Below, piece after piece: positions 35,658-47,715 of a stretch of 64,000 nt of DNA. Source of the DNA: Syncephalis plumigaleata (lineage: Eukaryota > Zoopagomycota > Zoopagomycetes > Zoopagales > Piptocephalidaceae); contig JAIXMF010000001.1 of assembly GCA_025201365.1 (NCBI GenBank), positions 434,001 through 498,000 on the forward strand, given 5' to 3'. The notes below the pieces were generated by a model. That model saw nothing but the letters and a program-made list of their open reading frames with translations. It searched no databases and was not told the DNA's origin. Each line of letters starts with the position of its first letter. Position 1 is the stretch's first letter. The translations under genes were made by a program, and so were the position numbers.

Positions 35658-38600
35658 TTATTCAAATGGATTAGCTAATAGCATCTTAATGTCAGGTGGT
35701 GATGTCGTCTTGTCTACCATAATCCATACAGACACTTTAGTAAATACTCTTAATACTTGTGGTTGTCCATATGATTCTGGTACTGCAGTTCCACTCTTCT
35801 ACTTTCTTCTCCTCTACTTCTTTCTTCACTTCTTCTACTTCTGCTTCTTCTTTCGATGTTCATGAATTAATGCCAATGGATCCACAATGTCCTCTTCTCT
35901 ATCTGTAACAAATCGTACTGTATCATCGATATCATCTACAGCATTGTCAAGAGGGTCGACAATATCGATCGTGTCATATTCTCTTCGTTCTTGTTTGATT
36001 CCTTTGTAGTGTCACTGATGGATTGTCCAGCTAATACTGATTTGACGTATTGTGGTGTAATGACTGCATCGGATTTCCACCATAATGTTTGAGTTTGACT
36101 CGCTTCATTCCAAATGGATCGATGTAATGGTAGCCATTCAAATACACACGCTGTTCAATATCATACTCCATGATGGATACACGAACCGATCTGTCAAGTA
36201 CTTCAAGGATAATCGCATCTTTGCGTAGTAATCCACGTGTGGTCTGACCGACAAGTCGATCCAGGTAAAGTGCAAGGTAAAGCATACTACTAGCATCTTG
36301 TGCCTTCTTTGCTCTATCCTTGCCGTAATTACATTGTCTCGCCAATTGTCGCATCTTCTCGGTGGAAAGCGAATATTCCTTAACCGGATTTGCTTCTCTT
36401 AGCCAGGTTGGCATGGATTTCGCTATCAGCATCATCATTAATATCGCTGTTAATATCGCTATTGTCATTATAGACACTTACCAGGTTGACTATTACTTGC
36501 GCTGCCATTCTTGGATGGATTACTCGTGATACTGGCAGCTAATAATCGGTGAACGATAAGATCAGCGTATCGTCTAATAGGCGAAGTGAAATGCGTATAC
36601 AATGGAGCATTCAACGCATAATGATGATATTGTGTAATTCCAGGGCACCTGTACAGAAATATCTAGCTCGTCGCATTGACTTGACACATAGACAGCAAAG
36701 CACCTAAGTAGTACATGGTAAAGGGGTTAGCACTACTTGCTATTATATACAATGATGGATAACCGAAAAGAGCACTTACATGAGCTATTTCTGGATCTTT
36801 AATAGATGCTAGTGATTCTTGTAAGCTACTACTGGAACTACCATCGATGTCGTAGCCTAATTGTTGGGATAACTCGGTGAATGATTCCATACGACGTGCA
36901 ATAGGTGGTGCATGTCGACGAAGTAACGCTTGTTCAGGAAAAGTGACCGCAATACGTTTGGCCACACTTATATTGGCCAGTAACATAAACTAGATGGAAT
37001 AGTGTGATATCACATCGTTATAATGAGTGTAATGTACGCACGTCTATTCTATATAGAAAGTAACTTACCTCTTCAATCATGAAATGACTCTCTTTACGTT
37101 CATATACTCGACAATCGATCGGACTGCCTTGATCGTCCAGATCGAATGATAGTTTAACCGAGTGAATACTCACTGCACCATTTTCATATCGTTGTTTACG
37201 CAATCCTTGAGCCAGTTTCTGTCATAGTTATCATAGTGTTAATAGGTAGTTTATTGTTATATGCATGTCACTTACATGGAATAAACGAATATCCTCTGCT
37301 ATTTGTGTGGCCGAGTGTGATTTATCGATCTTTATGTCATCCGGTAACTCGTTGCCCTCAATCGCCATTTGTGCGTGTTCATACGACAATTGACAACATG
37401 ATCGAATAATCGTTCTACCAAACCATGTATCCAATATTTTACCTTCAGGTGTCATATGCCAAATAACAGAAAATGCCAGTCTATCATAATACAATGTTAT
37501 ATTGTGTTTACAATAACAATATGATTAGTCGATATTACGATTACACTACAACAAAACTACTTGCCTATCTACACCCGGTTGAAGACTACACAGTTGTTCG
37601 CATAGTAAAGGTGGTAACATAGGAATGGCTAATTATATATATATATATATATAGTTGTTAGTGTTCTATGCAAAGAACTTCACTTCATTATAACATACCT
37701 TTATCCACTAAATACGTAGTGGTAGCACGTTTCTGTGCCTCGTCATCCAATGCCGTTTGCGGTAATACGAAATGGGATACATCGGCAATATGAACACCAA
37801 TTGAATAGTTGCCATTCTCATTTCTATCATGTCTACAGTGTTAGTAATGATAGAATAACAACAATGACTAAACGCGTATCAATCTACCTTGTACACGATA
37901 TGGCATCATCAAGATCCTTGGCTGTAGCCGGATCAACCTATGATTACGAGATTAGCTAAATGTTCTATCTCTATAGATCAATTATACATGAATCAATTAC
38001 CGTGAAAACACTGAATGATCGCATGTCATATCGATTGGCTAGTTCGGTGTCGGGTATCGACCATGGCTATAGTAAACACAAGTAGAGATATTGTAGTTAT
38101 AATCGTCGTATTATTCTATCAATTCATACTATAAATGACATACCAATGAGGGTAGACTGTTCAACAAGGCTTGTGGAAATGGTGCCAATCTCACTTGTGC
38201 ATTAATGAGTAGCATTTTCGTTTCAGTCTCCAGTTGACCGGGTGATCCTAATAGATCAACTACTTGAGCTAATGGATTCATATGACTAAGTGGCCATCGA
38301 GTAACTTTAACCTAGAGGATAGATGTAGATATTAGGGTTATAATACTAACATGAATACACATTATATGGTATATCTTACCGTAAACAACAAGTTATTTAT
38401 CGCATTCGTGTTATTTAACACTATTTGAATTTGTTTAGGTATTTGTTCATTAGGTACTAGCATCATTGGAATAAGTTTATCCGTCTACATTATATCTACA
38501 TTAGTATATTATACAGCTTGGTTATAATAAGTAATAACTTACTGGTTTAAACCACCAATGAACAGGTGATGCACTTGTATTTGCATTATTGTCATCATTA

Positions 38601-40323
38601 TTTGAAGTATCCTGCGTCACTCGAGTCTTACTCAATGTACTATTATCGAACAATTAGCTTCTTCATTATTACTAGTATTACTAGTAGTAGTAACTTACCC
38701 TACAAACAGTCGTTGTGTATTACTGTAAACAATGCCCACTACCTTTCCCCATAAGGATGGTTCTATTCAACAATGTTTATAATCAGTTAATATATCAATA
38801 CTAATACTACTAATATCAATATCAATTACCATTTAGACTGCCACCTCCTCCTACTACATCACCATCACCATATCGTTGACGACGTTGCTGTTCCGCGTTC
38901 AATTTCGACTTTTTGGCTTCCTTTCGTTCTTGATCAGTCAATAATGCTACTGCTACCGTATCACCATCCATGGCTCTATTACGAAGTGAATGACCAAATA
39001 TGAATATATCATAATCCTCATAACCATCCACGGTTACGTAGGCTTCACTACGCGATCGTTGACTAACACGTAGTTTGCCCTCCACCAATTGACCGGATCG
39101 TAGACCTGCTGCCACTTCATCCTGACTATAATGCTGTGTAAATAGAGTTCGTCGTGATGACTGTTTACGCACATTTCCTTTATTGGCACCGGATGCCGAT
39201 TTATCGGTTGATTTCATCGATGTGGCAGTGGTAGTAGTAGTCGTCGTCGTCGTCCTAGATGAGATACCCGAGTGTTGCAATGCACGCTTGGCCATTCTAG
39301 CTGCTCCTTGGGCAAGATGACTACTGGAAGTGCGGCGACTGTATTGCGCACCTTCTTTGAAGTCGACAATTGCTCATAGGATATTACCTCACTCGATTCT
39401 ACCACTATCTTTTCTTCACTTGCTGCTTGTTTCTTCTTATTGGCAGCCTTCGTGGCTTTGCTACGTTTCTTTCCTTTCTTCTCGGTAGTGGCATTCTCCT
39501 CATCTACAAGCACTTCATCATGTGTTGCTGATTTGATCAAATCAAAAGGTGTAGTTGTAACAAACTGAATAGGAGCTGCTGCTGCTGTCGATTTCTCAGC
39601 ATCATTGTTATCGTTGACAGATGGTTTAACTTGTAGTTTAGCGGTCGCTTTCTTCTCTCGTCTCATCTTGCTTTTAGACTTTACAACATTAAACTGAGCA
39701 GGTGGCGGTTCAAATCGATGACTCTTTGGTGGATCCGGTCTTTGTTCTCGCCTCGACTCTTTTGTACTTAGTAGCAATGAGGTCGATTCCTGTTGCTTAG
39801 CCGTACTAACCAGTTCACTGTATTCAATAACGACTTCAGGTTCACTAGACGTAGTAGCAGTAGTAGCAACAGCTGCTGTTTCAGGCTCATTGTCATTGGA
39901 TGTCGCATCAGGTAATGAGGTGGATTTAGGCTTCTTTGATTTTTTCTTCTTTGGTTTATTAGCCGCTTTCTTCTTGGTAGTCGCTAATGCTGATGAACCG
40001 GCATCATTATCGTCTACTACTTGACTAGCCAATGTAGGTTTATCTTCATCACCCGTACTAGTTACTGCTATAACAACACCTAGATCCTCTTCAGTAGTTT
40101 CATCTAGAGATACGCTGGATTTTCCTTTATCTTTAGTCACCGGCTGCTTCTTTGTCTTTTTCTTCTTTGTCTTATTCTTCTTCTTAGCTGTTTCTGTCTC
40201 AGTATTCTGTTTCGAATCAGTAATACCTTCTTGTGAGGAAGAAGCTGTTGTTGTTGTCTCTCCAAGAAGTGATTGACCTAGTACATCCTTATTGGACGGA
40301 GAAGGAGTAATTTCGTCTGTCAT
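35658..40323 (-). CDS. DIS3L2: DIS3L2-type 3'-5' exoribonuclease (RNase II/RNB family)
   Basis: A cytoplasmic exonuclease of the Dis3-like 2 branch, active on uridylated RNAs in relatives and without the PIN domain of Dis3. The start is [15 protein letters not shown] at 40323. A long Lys/Glu/Ser-rich N-terminus (about 300 residues) precedes the first cold-shock domain ([20 protein letters not shown], then [17 protein letters not shown]). A second barrel is followed by the RNB motif [15 protein letters not shown], whose aspartates are intact, so it should be catalytic, unlike Ssd1. Later motifs are [14 protein letters not shown] and [18 protein letters not shown]. An S1-like end ([14 protein letters not shown]) and a final [11 protein letters not shown] close at 35658. 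At least 12 exons. Breaks near 39350 and several in the last exon (35800-36080) leave the outer C-terminus uncertain. Confidence 0.9.
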
Positions 40324-41092
40324 GACGGATAACGTTGCTGTATTGAGTAACTCGTATATATATATATAATAGAATCCTATAGTAAATAGTACAAGAATCA
40401 ATCAAGCAGTTGTTCAAAGTAATAGTTGGAATGAACAATAAAAGAAAAAGAAAGATAAAATGTAGAGTAGAAAAGTTCGTACTTGTGTATACGTGTACTA
40501 CTTCATTAATATTTACTGATAATGATGATGATGATAATAGTCATACATGCTATTTTTATTAAATATTACTAGTTTGTTATAGTATATACAATCCTAATTG
40601 TAAGCTTCTTACTTGTCTGTTAGTTAATGCATGACTATGCTGTACCTTAGATAGACTACTATCTAACATCATACACTCGCATCATTGATAGGACATGAGT
40701 GAATTATCAACTTGACTCATTCTACAAATGGTTCACGACGGAATTGTTAGAAACAATTAACCGGTGACTCACTATTATAATCGTATATATAGTAGATGAG
40801 GGATATCCCTAGAAGCAACATGTACTATTCCATGTAGAGTATGCAATATGACTCATTATTAGTGTGATTTGGGTATAAAGTGGCTTAGCTAATAGTGCAA
40901 GAAATACGATATTGTTTCTACATCATCGTGCGTTATTCTTTTGACTACACATTTAGTAGTGACTCTTTATTAACCCTTTAAACGCATCACACATTTCTAT
41001 AAGTTTATCGTTTCACTCCTCCTTCTTTTTCTTCCTCTTTACTCGTGCATACATCTTGTAGTATTAACTTGTATTCAAACATTAGTAAAGTC
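40324..41092. other. Divergent upstream region of DIS3L2 and the CHY zinc-finger gene
   Basis: About 770 bases, AT-rich, with (AT)n at about 40353-40366, a (GAT)n run near 40522 and a CT-rich stretch right before the plus-strand gene (40995-41040). No gene seen. An in-frame ATG at about 41048 could extend the plus-strand protein by about 15 residues. Confidence 0.6.
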
Positions 41093-44072
41093 ATGTTGTC
41101 GCAACAGCCACACCAGCATACACGCTCGGCATTATGTCGCTTTTATAATCAACAACCTAGTGGCTGTTTGAAAGGAGACAACTGTCCCTATCAACATATT
41201 GCAGCTGACAGCAATTCAACTGAATCTAATAGACATGCCAATTTGAACGACGTTAAATCGTCCAAACGTTCAACTATATGCCGTTACTATCGACGTAATG
41301 GTAAATGCAATCGAGGTGATCGATGTCATTTCCTACATGACACGATAGATACACCAACAGCATCATCATCATCAACTGGTGAAGATACTCAAACAATACT
41401 GGAACGTAGTATTACACAGAAATTAACATCTCATTATGGTGATCAATTCAAAGGTTTAATGTAAGTAACACGACTATATCATTAATAGTTACAATGTTGC
41501 TAACTGTATAAACAATATAAAGTAAAAGCAAGAAAAATCCCGAGAATGAACATGATACATCATCATTAGGAAAGCGTTGCACTACTACAACTGCACATCT
41601 CTGTTTGTACCGACAGATCCGATTTCTCATTTGATTTAGAAATACTTGATATATCATTAGATATTACTATTCCAACTACTAGTAATAATAGTAGTAGTAG
41701 TAAGCATGAAAAGGAATGTCGTGATCTAACATCGTATGAGTTACAACTACAAGTACTCAATAAGGATATACCATTTGGTATTGCTCGGTAAGTTGTAATG
41801 TAATTACAATATGACTTGTAACTAATCATCATGAATGATAATATACAGTAACATTGAAGTATCATTCCATCAACATGTACGTCAAAACTCGAATCAAACG
41901 ATATGTGCACAACTGGACTGGTTGATTAATGGACTCGAGCGATTACTCCAATTACCAAGTGCTTCGGCATTCAAGTTTGTAGCCTTGAAACCAGCTGAGA
42001 GATCACAAACATCAGATGATAAAGCGACAGCTGTACAAACAGCAGCAACATCATCATCATCATCATCGGTAAGTAGTTGGCAATGAATTCACTGCCGTTC
42101 CTATATCCTTATTAACATGCTTACTTCATAGACATCAACCGATATCAATCCTATGGCAAGAGGAGGAGAGAGAAGACAGAAGGAGTTGAAGCAGATTGAA
42201 CGACGATTCCGTTCCAGCATTGAATGGATTAGTAAATCATCATCAACATCTAATGTCAATGATCAAACTGCAGATCAATTCCAATTGACTATTAGACCTA
42301 CAGACCCTGATTATAAACATCCTTACTTGACTCTACAATTGAACATTCGATTACCGATTAATTACCCAGATTCATCCTTACAACTTAGGATTGTTAATAA
42401 GGAAATGCCACGAGAGAAAGCAAGGTGAGGAATAGAATGACAGTTATTGGCATATGATACTATCATTATTAATATAGAACGGTGGAACATGCATTCCATC
42501 AACATTTCAAAACATCAGAGTACATTATCGATATTACGTGCTCTTAATGGTTAGATCATCAGTTGAATGATTTACTTGCCTTGCCTGGTCGATTGGAAAG
42601 TGATGAGGAAGAGGAGGAAGATGAAGAGAATGTTGTCAATAAGACAGCAATGAAATTGACAACCCTAACATTGGCCGGTCAATCACCGATTAATAAATCG
42701 ACTAGCAAGCAGAAGAAGGGTTATGACAGCGATGAGTATAGTAATAATACTACTGATACAGATGACTCGGATACACCGGCTGAATTAGCAGATACCATGA
42801 TGACAACACCCATTCGACGTGGAACAGAGATTAAATGGATCAAGGGTGAGAGAAAGGGTATTGAGTTTTTGAGATGTACCTCATTGAATCTATCCCTACA
42901 ATGTGGTCGATGTCGTCGTCCATTTGATGTTAAGGGATTGAAAGGTGCAACCACGGCACAAAGTGGCGAGAAACACATGGCATGCGGTGTATGTCGTAAT
43001 ACAATGAGTATTCGATATCGTGCTGGTAAGTTCACAAATGATGCATCTTTATTCATATAGATGTATAACCATATACATTACTCTATTATTATAGATGCGG
43101 TTCATGATGGATCAGCCACACTTGGTTATCTCGATCTTGACGGATGTCGAGTAGTTGATATGCTGCCGTGTAGTTTTGCCATTACATGTGATGGTTGCAG
43201 TCTAGAACAAACACCGATATCACTCGCTAATCTACCGCGTGGTCAACCCACCACCGTGTTCTGTCGTGGTTGTCATCATCCTATGACGCTTAATGTTGAT
43301 CAGATTAAATTTCAACGTCTTACCCTTACTGGTATTGCCACAGCCAAAGATGCTACCGATATCAATGCTATTGAGACAGTAGGTGGACTACAAGCACGTC
43401 AACGACTCAAGGATACCGTAAAGGATTACGCACCTGGCAAGGTAAACTATTTCATCTATCTACATATACATGGTTTGAGTCTAACAAATGTGTATTCCTC
43501 GTCACATCTATCTAGCCATTACCAGAGCACGGTACATGTAAGCACTATCGTCGATCACATCGATGGATGCGTTTCCCATGTTGTGGTAAATGTAAGTACT
43601 ACTACATAACATATATATATATATCTATGTATATCTAATTCATTTGTCTTATTAACAGGCTATCCATGTGATGTTTGTCATGATACATCAGAGGATCATC
43701 AACATGAGGTAAGTATTCATATTTATTTTTACATATACATATACGAATTAGTAATAACCATGATACTTGTACTTGCTTATTACTATTATTACTATTACAG
43801 CGTGCCAATCGTATGATATGTGGCTATTGCTCGTTAGAACAACCATTTGCCGATCGAGTTTGTCCGTGTGGTGCAGTAATGGGCCATCAGAAACAGCGCG
43901 AATTCTGGGAGGGTGGTTCAGGCATGCGAAATCGTACACAAATGAATCGTCGAGTAAGTTACATCATTACTAGTAGTAGTAGTAAAGGTACTAAAGATAT
44001 TAATATTAGGATCCACACAAGTATAAGGGTACACTAAAGACAGTTTCGAAGAAGAAACAACAACTGCAATAG
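41093..44072 (+). CDS. CCCH + RWD-like + CHY zinc-finger protein
   Basis: Two N-terminal C3H1 fingers: CRFYNQQPSGCLKGDNCPYQ followed by H (C-x9-C-x5-C-x3-H), and CRYYRRNGKCNRGDRCHFLH. An RWD-like region with SDFSFDLEILDISLDI and LTLQLNIRLPINYPDSSLQL follows, then an acidic linker (DEEEEEDEENV). C4-type modules come next (LQCGRCRRPFD...CGVCRN; CDGCS...FCRGCHHPM). Last is the CHY finger: PLPEHGTCKHYRRSHRWMRF, GYPCDVCHD, RMICGYCSLEQP and CPCGAVMG. This architecture is known from uncharacterised fungal proteins; CHY fingers occur in E3 ligases and in yeast Hot13. No RING is visible. About eight introns. Frame breaks near 41615 (or a different splice there), 42505 and 42555. The last exon ends KKKQQLQ at 44072. 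Confidence 0.82.
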
Positions 44073-44183
44073 TAGTAGTTGAAATGAATCTAGTATATCT
44101 CATTATTATCACTTGTCATTATTCAATAAATATACATTGTGATATATGTTCAGTTTATTATAGTGCTAGATAATAAAATGACA

Positions 44184-46025
44184 TTAGAGTCCTTGTCCAC
44201 GACCTGTCAGAAATCGAATTAGATCATATTAGTAGCGACACCTAAACACCAACGACGCTGAGCATCGTGACAAATGCCGCACTATGTCGTTCAAAGAACT
44301 GCGCTAGATCCGCCAATGGTGTATCCGGTGTGATTACCTGATAGTGACGACGACGTCCTCCCGTAAAACGATGCATCCATTGTTTAACGGGATCGGTGGC
44401 AGCCATCGCGTTACTCTCTAGTATAGCGCGTAGATCAGCATCATACACGAATCCAATCATTTTACGATGTTCATCAAGTACTGGTAATTGAGAGAATTCA
44501 CGCTCTGTCATTTGATCCAACGTGTCCATGAGTGAGGTCGTTTCACGTACGGTAACCGCTGCCGACAATTGAAGATCCTCGACACTTGCACCGCGATATT
44601 TCTCCAATGCTTGATGTTGTATCTCCCGTAGAAGAGCCGTTCCAGCCAGGTCATGCTTCATTAGCCATTCATCATTCAATAAGGTGGTTGGATAATAGGT
44701 GGCCGAGTCATTAATAATCACTAGTAGCTTGTGTGTTTCATTTGACTGATGATACTGACGAGCTGCAGCGACAACTGCACCACCCGATGGACCTATATAG
44801 TCAGATGAGTGAATAGGTGATTAGTTTCTTTCTTTTTCTATTACTCAAATGACATCACTACATTACCGCATAGAACACCGAATTGACGAATTAGTTCTCG
44901 TGTGGTAGAGTAGGCCTCTTGATCGGAAATGTGTATCCATTGATCGACATTAGTCTGAGTAATGTGTGGTGTGGCCAATTCAGTGCCTATATCTTCAATC
45001 ATCCATGTCTAGTATCATTCATTGTATCTAGTAATCAGCATGTTGCAGTAATAGTGTATATATTATAAGTACATACTCGTTGAACTATATTATTACTGTT
45101 GTTGTCATTCTGCGATACTGTTGCACCTTCAGGTAATACACCAATAATCTAATGTAATCAATCAATCAATCAATATACAGTCATCATTTACATTCTATTC
45201 TAATCGATATTACCTTAATATTTGGATATTTTACTTTTAACAATGCACTTAGTCCATTAATTGTTCCTAATAATGAATTACAAATGATTATTATTAAGTT
45301 AATAGATTATTTATAGCAACTTACCTCCTGATTCTACACCTATAAATACTGCATCAATCTCGAGACATGTAGCAATAATCTCTTGACTCATTGTATGATA
45401 GATATCATGCGGTAGAAATGATTGAGCTGTCTAAGAGTGAATAGATGTCATTAGAATGTAGTAATATAATTATACTAGTGTTTGCTTACCTCATCGACGA
45501 GTAGGGCATTCGGCATACTTGAAGCGATACGACGTGCTACGGCGAAACAACTCTCGTCAGAGTCTCGACGTACATTGGGTGTTCGTATTATCTCGACGCC
45601 TTGTGCTTTCAACAAGTGAATACGGTCATAACTAGTACTTTCGGGTATTACTGCAATGACACGAATACCAAACTGGCTAGCACGCGCAGCAAGTGCAATA
45701 GCTTGCTAATAGTTTAGTAACATATCGATTATATTGTCACTTTATCAACAGTAATACTTACCGAGATTACCGGTAGTTGGCACAACAAGTGTTTGCTTCC
45801 CTTCAAGTTTACCCTTGGACCGATAAGCTATATGAGTATACGTAGTTATTAGCTTTGCTTACTCATTCTATTCGCGTTATAGTATCGCTTACTGTTTAAT
45901 AGCCAGTCAGCAACACGGTCTTTAATAGAGCCCGTAGGATTACGATACTCTAACTTGGCACGTAGTAGATTGTCCTCTTTTAATTCATTGAGTGGAATAG
46001 TCACAATAGGAGTATTGCCCATCAT
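44184..46025 (-). CDS. Cystathionine beta-synthase-like PLP enzyme with C-terminal CBS pair
   Basis: Fold-type II PLP enzyme plus two regulatory CBS domains (LPVLDEHRKMIGFVYDADLR and a second pair). Present: the PLP lysine in RNPTGSIKDRVA, VVPTTGNLAIALAAR in place of the usual SSGNTG loop, IGVESGGTINGLSALLK for GTGGT, and VLCGPSGGAV. Absent or altered: the NPxAHY-type stretch after the LLVDE region, replaced by FLPHDIYHTMSQEI. It starts right at the enzyme core (MMGNTPIVTIPL), with no heme-binding extension. So it is either a divergent cystathionine beta-synthase or a paralogue with changed substrate. At least eight exons. Two breaks in the last exon (about 44255 and 44213) each fit a missing base, after which the tail LIRFLTGRGQGL ends at 44184. 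Confidence 0.8.
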
Positions 46026-46312
46026 TGTTATAATAATGATAGGAAAGAGAAAAGCACGAGTAGTCTTGTAGATATGAAAGAGTAGGGAAAGAAAGTCAGT
46101 AATCGATGTGCCATTACACTAATCTCTAGAGATAACAAATCAAAATCAGGTTTCTGTATCAACAAAGAAATGTAATATTGGTGTGACGTAACAGCAAGGC
46201 CTCAGTATATATAGGATGTTTACGTGTACGTTGCTGTAGGCTGTATCCATTCGCTTTCTCTCTCTCTTGCTCTCTTCTACTTTCTAGTTAGTGCTCAACT
46301 TACTTAAGCAAT
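46026..46312. promoter_or_regulatory. 287-bp shared upstream region (CBS-like / alpha-beta hydrolase)
   Basis: A short divergent intergenic region with a CT-rich segment (ctttctctctctcttgctctc at about 46253-46273) on the hydrolase side. Probably a shared promoter. Confidence 0.45.
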
Positions 46313-47541
46313 ATGACTGTTACTCCAGTGATTGAAGGTGTCTGTCAAGTATCCAAGACGCGTGGATCCAAACCATTGAATATCGCGTATCAATTGCATG
46401 GCAATGGTGACAAACATGTATTGTTTATTAATGGTACGTATTATAAATGTGACACATCCATCTCGTGCTAATAGTAAATTAGGTAAAGGCGGTAATTTAG
46501 CTTTCTTCATACCACAAGCCAAGTCACTTGCCATGAAGGGATATCAAGTGTGCATATTTGACAATCGTGGTATTGGACAATCAGGTGAGTTATTACGTAT
46601 GGCCATAGCGATATTGCTAGTTATTAATTATTCTGTATTATAGAGAAAGTAGAAGAGGAATTCACGTTAGTAATAGCTTGATCATTAAGCATGCTCTATA
46701 CTAATGTCAGTGACTATTTAGCATGATGGATATGACGATCGATACCATCGAGCTATTGGATCATTTGGGATGGACATCCAATGTTCATCTCACTGGAATA
46801 AGCATGGGTGGCATGATTTCATTGCAACTATTGGCTCATTATCCGCAATACTTTGCTTCGGCTGCTTGATAAGCACTTCGGCAAATGTAAATGCAGAACA
46901 TGTAAGAATCAATCGAATGATCATAGTAATAATGACATGTACTAACTTGCCATATAGAATAAGCATGTTCTACAAGCTCAAATGACACAGGCTGATTCAA
47001 ATGATGTTGATGCCCATTTAAAAGTCTTGTTCCCCGAGGTAGGATACGTCGATAGTTCAATGATACATACATACATACATACGTAGTCAACTAACCTTTA
47101 CTATTAGCATTGGTTGATGCACCTAGCACACTACGTCCTGGAAAGCTTAATCGAGATGTGGCAATCGAGGTAAATAAAAATAAGTGACTAAATAAAACAT
47201 GCTGCTTATTTCAATTTTTACTATTAGCTATGCATGAATCCGATCATGATCCCAAATATCAATGGCAAACAAAAGCAGTCAGGCTCATTTAATTACAGAG
47301 GAACAGTTGCAACTATTTGCAATAGCAAGATACCAGTGCTAGTATGCACCGGTGATGAAGATGCCTTGGTAGTACCGGCTAATTCCGAGTACATTGCCAA
47401 GATGTTGCAAAGTCCATTGAAAGTGTTCAAGGGATGTGGCCATCTTATGAAGTACAAGAACCAGAGGAGTACAGCACAATGATTACGGAACATATTGATA
47501 AGGCCAGCAACCATCATAATGCATCTGTTACCAATGAATAA
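46313..47541 (+). CDS. Alpha/beta hydrolase
   Basis: A serine hydrolase of unassigned substrate, about 260 residues over roughly seven exons. Features in order: an oxyanion-side strand HVLFING continued as KGGNLAFFIPQAKSLAM, then CIFDNRGIGQS, the nucleophile elbow HLTGISMGGMISLQLLAHYP (GxSxG), the acid CTGDEDALVVPANS and the catalytic His in FKGCGHLM. Just after the His the frame breaks (near 47450). The following frame gives a plausible tail (VQEPEEYSTMITEHIDK) ending at 47541, so one base is probably missing. No signal peptide, so a cytosolic enzyme is likely. Confidence 0.82.
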
Positions 47542-47715
47542 TTTATGCATTGTCATGATAAATAAATTGAATATTTAATCTATCTATCATATATAAGTAG
47601 TAAGCCATTAGTAACTTGTAATATACTATCTATAATCAACTAATAAACAAGTAAACATTAAAGGGCAATCGTAGATTTATTAGGATACGCTACGATATAA
47701 TAGGTAAAATTACAA

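Noticed and set aside
39214-40401. Upstream extension of DIS3L2 to a start near 40401
   Set aside because: The added residues are hydrophobic AT-rich leader. The ATG at 40323 gives a typical charged N-terminus.
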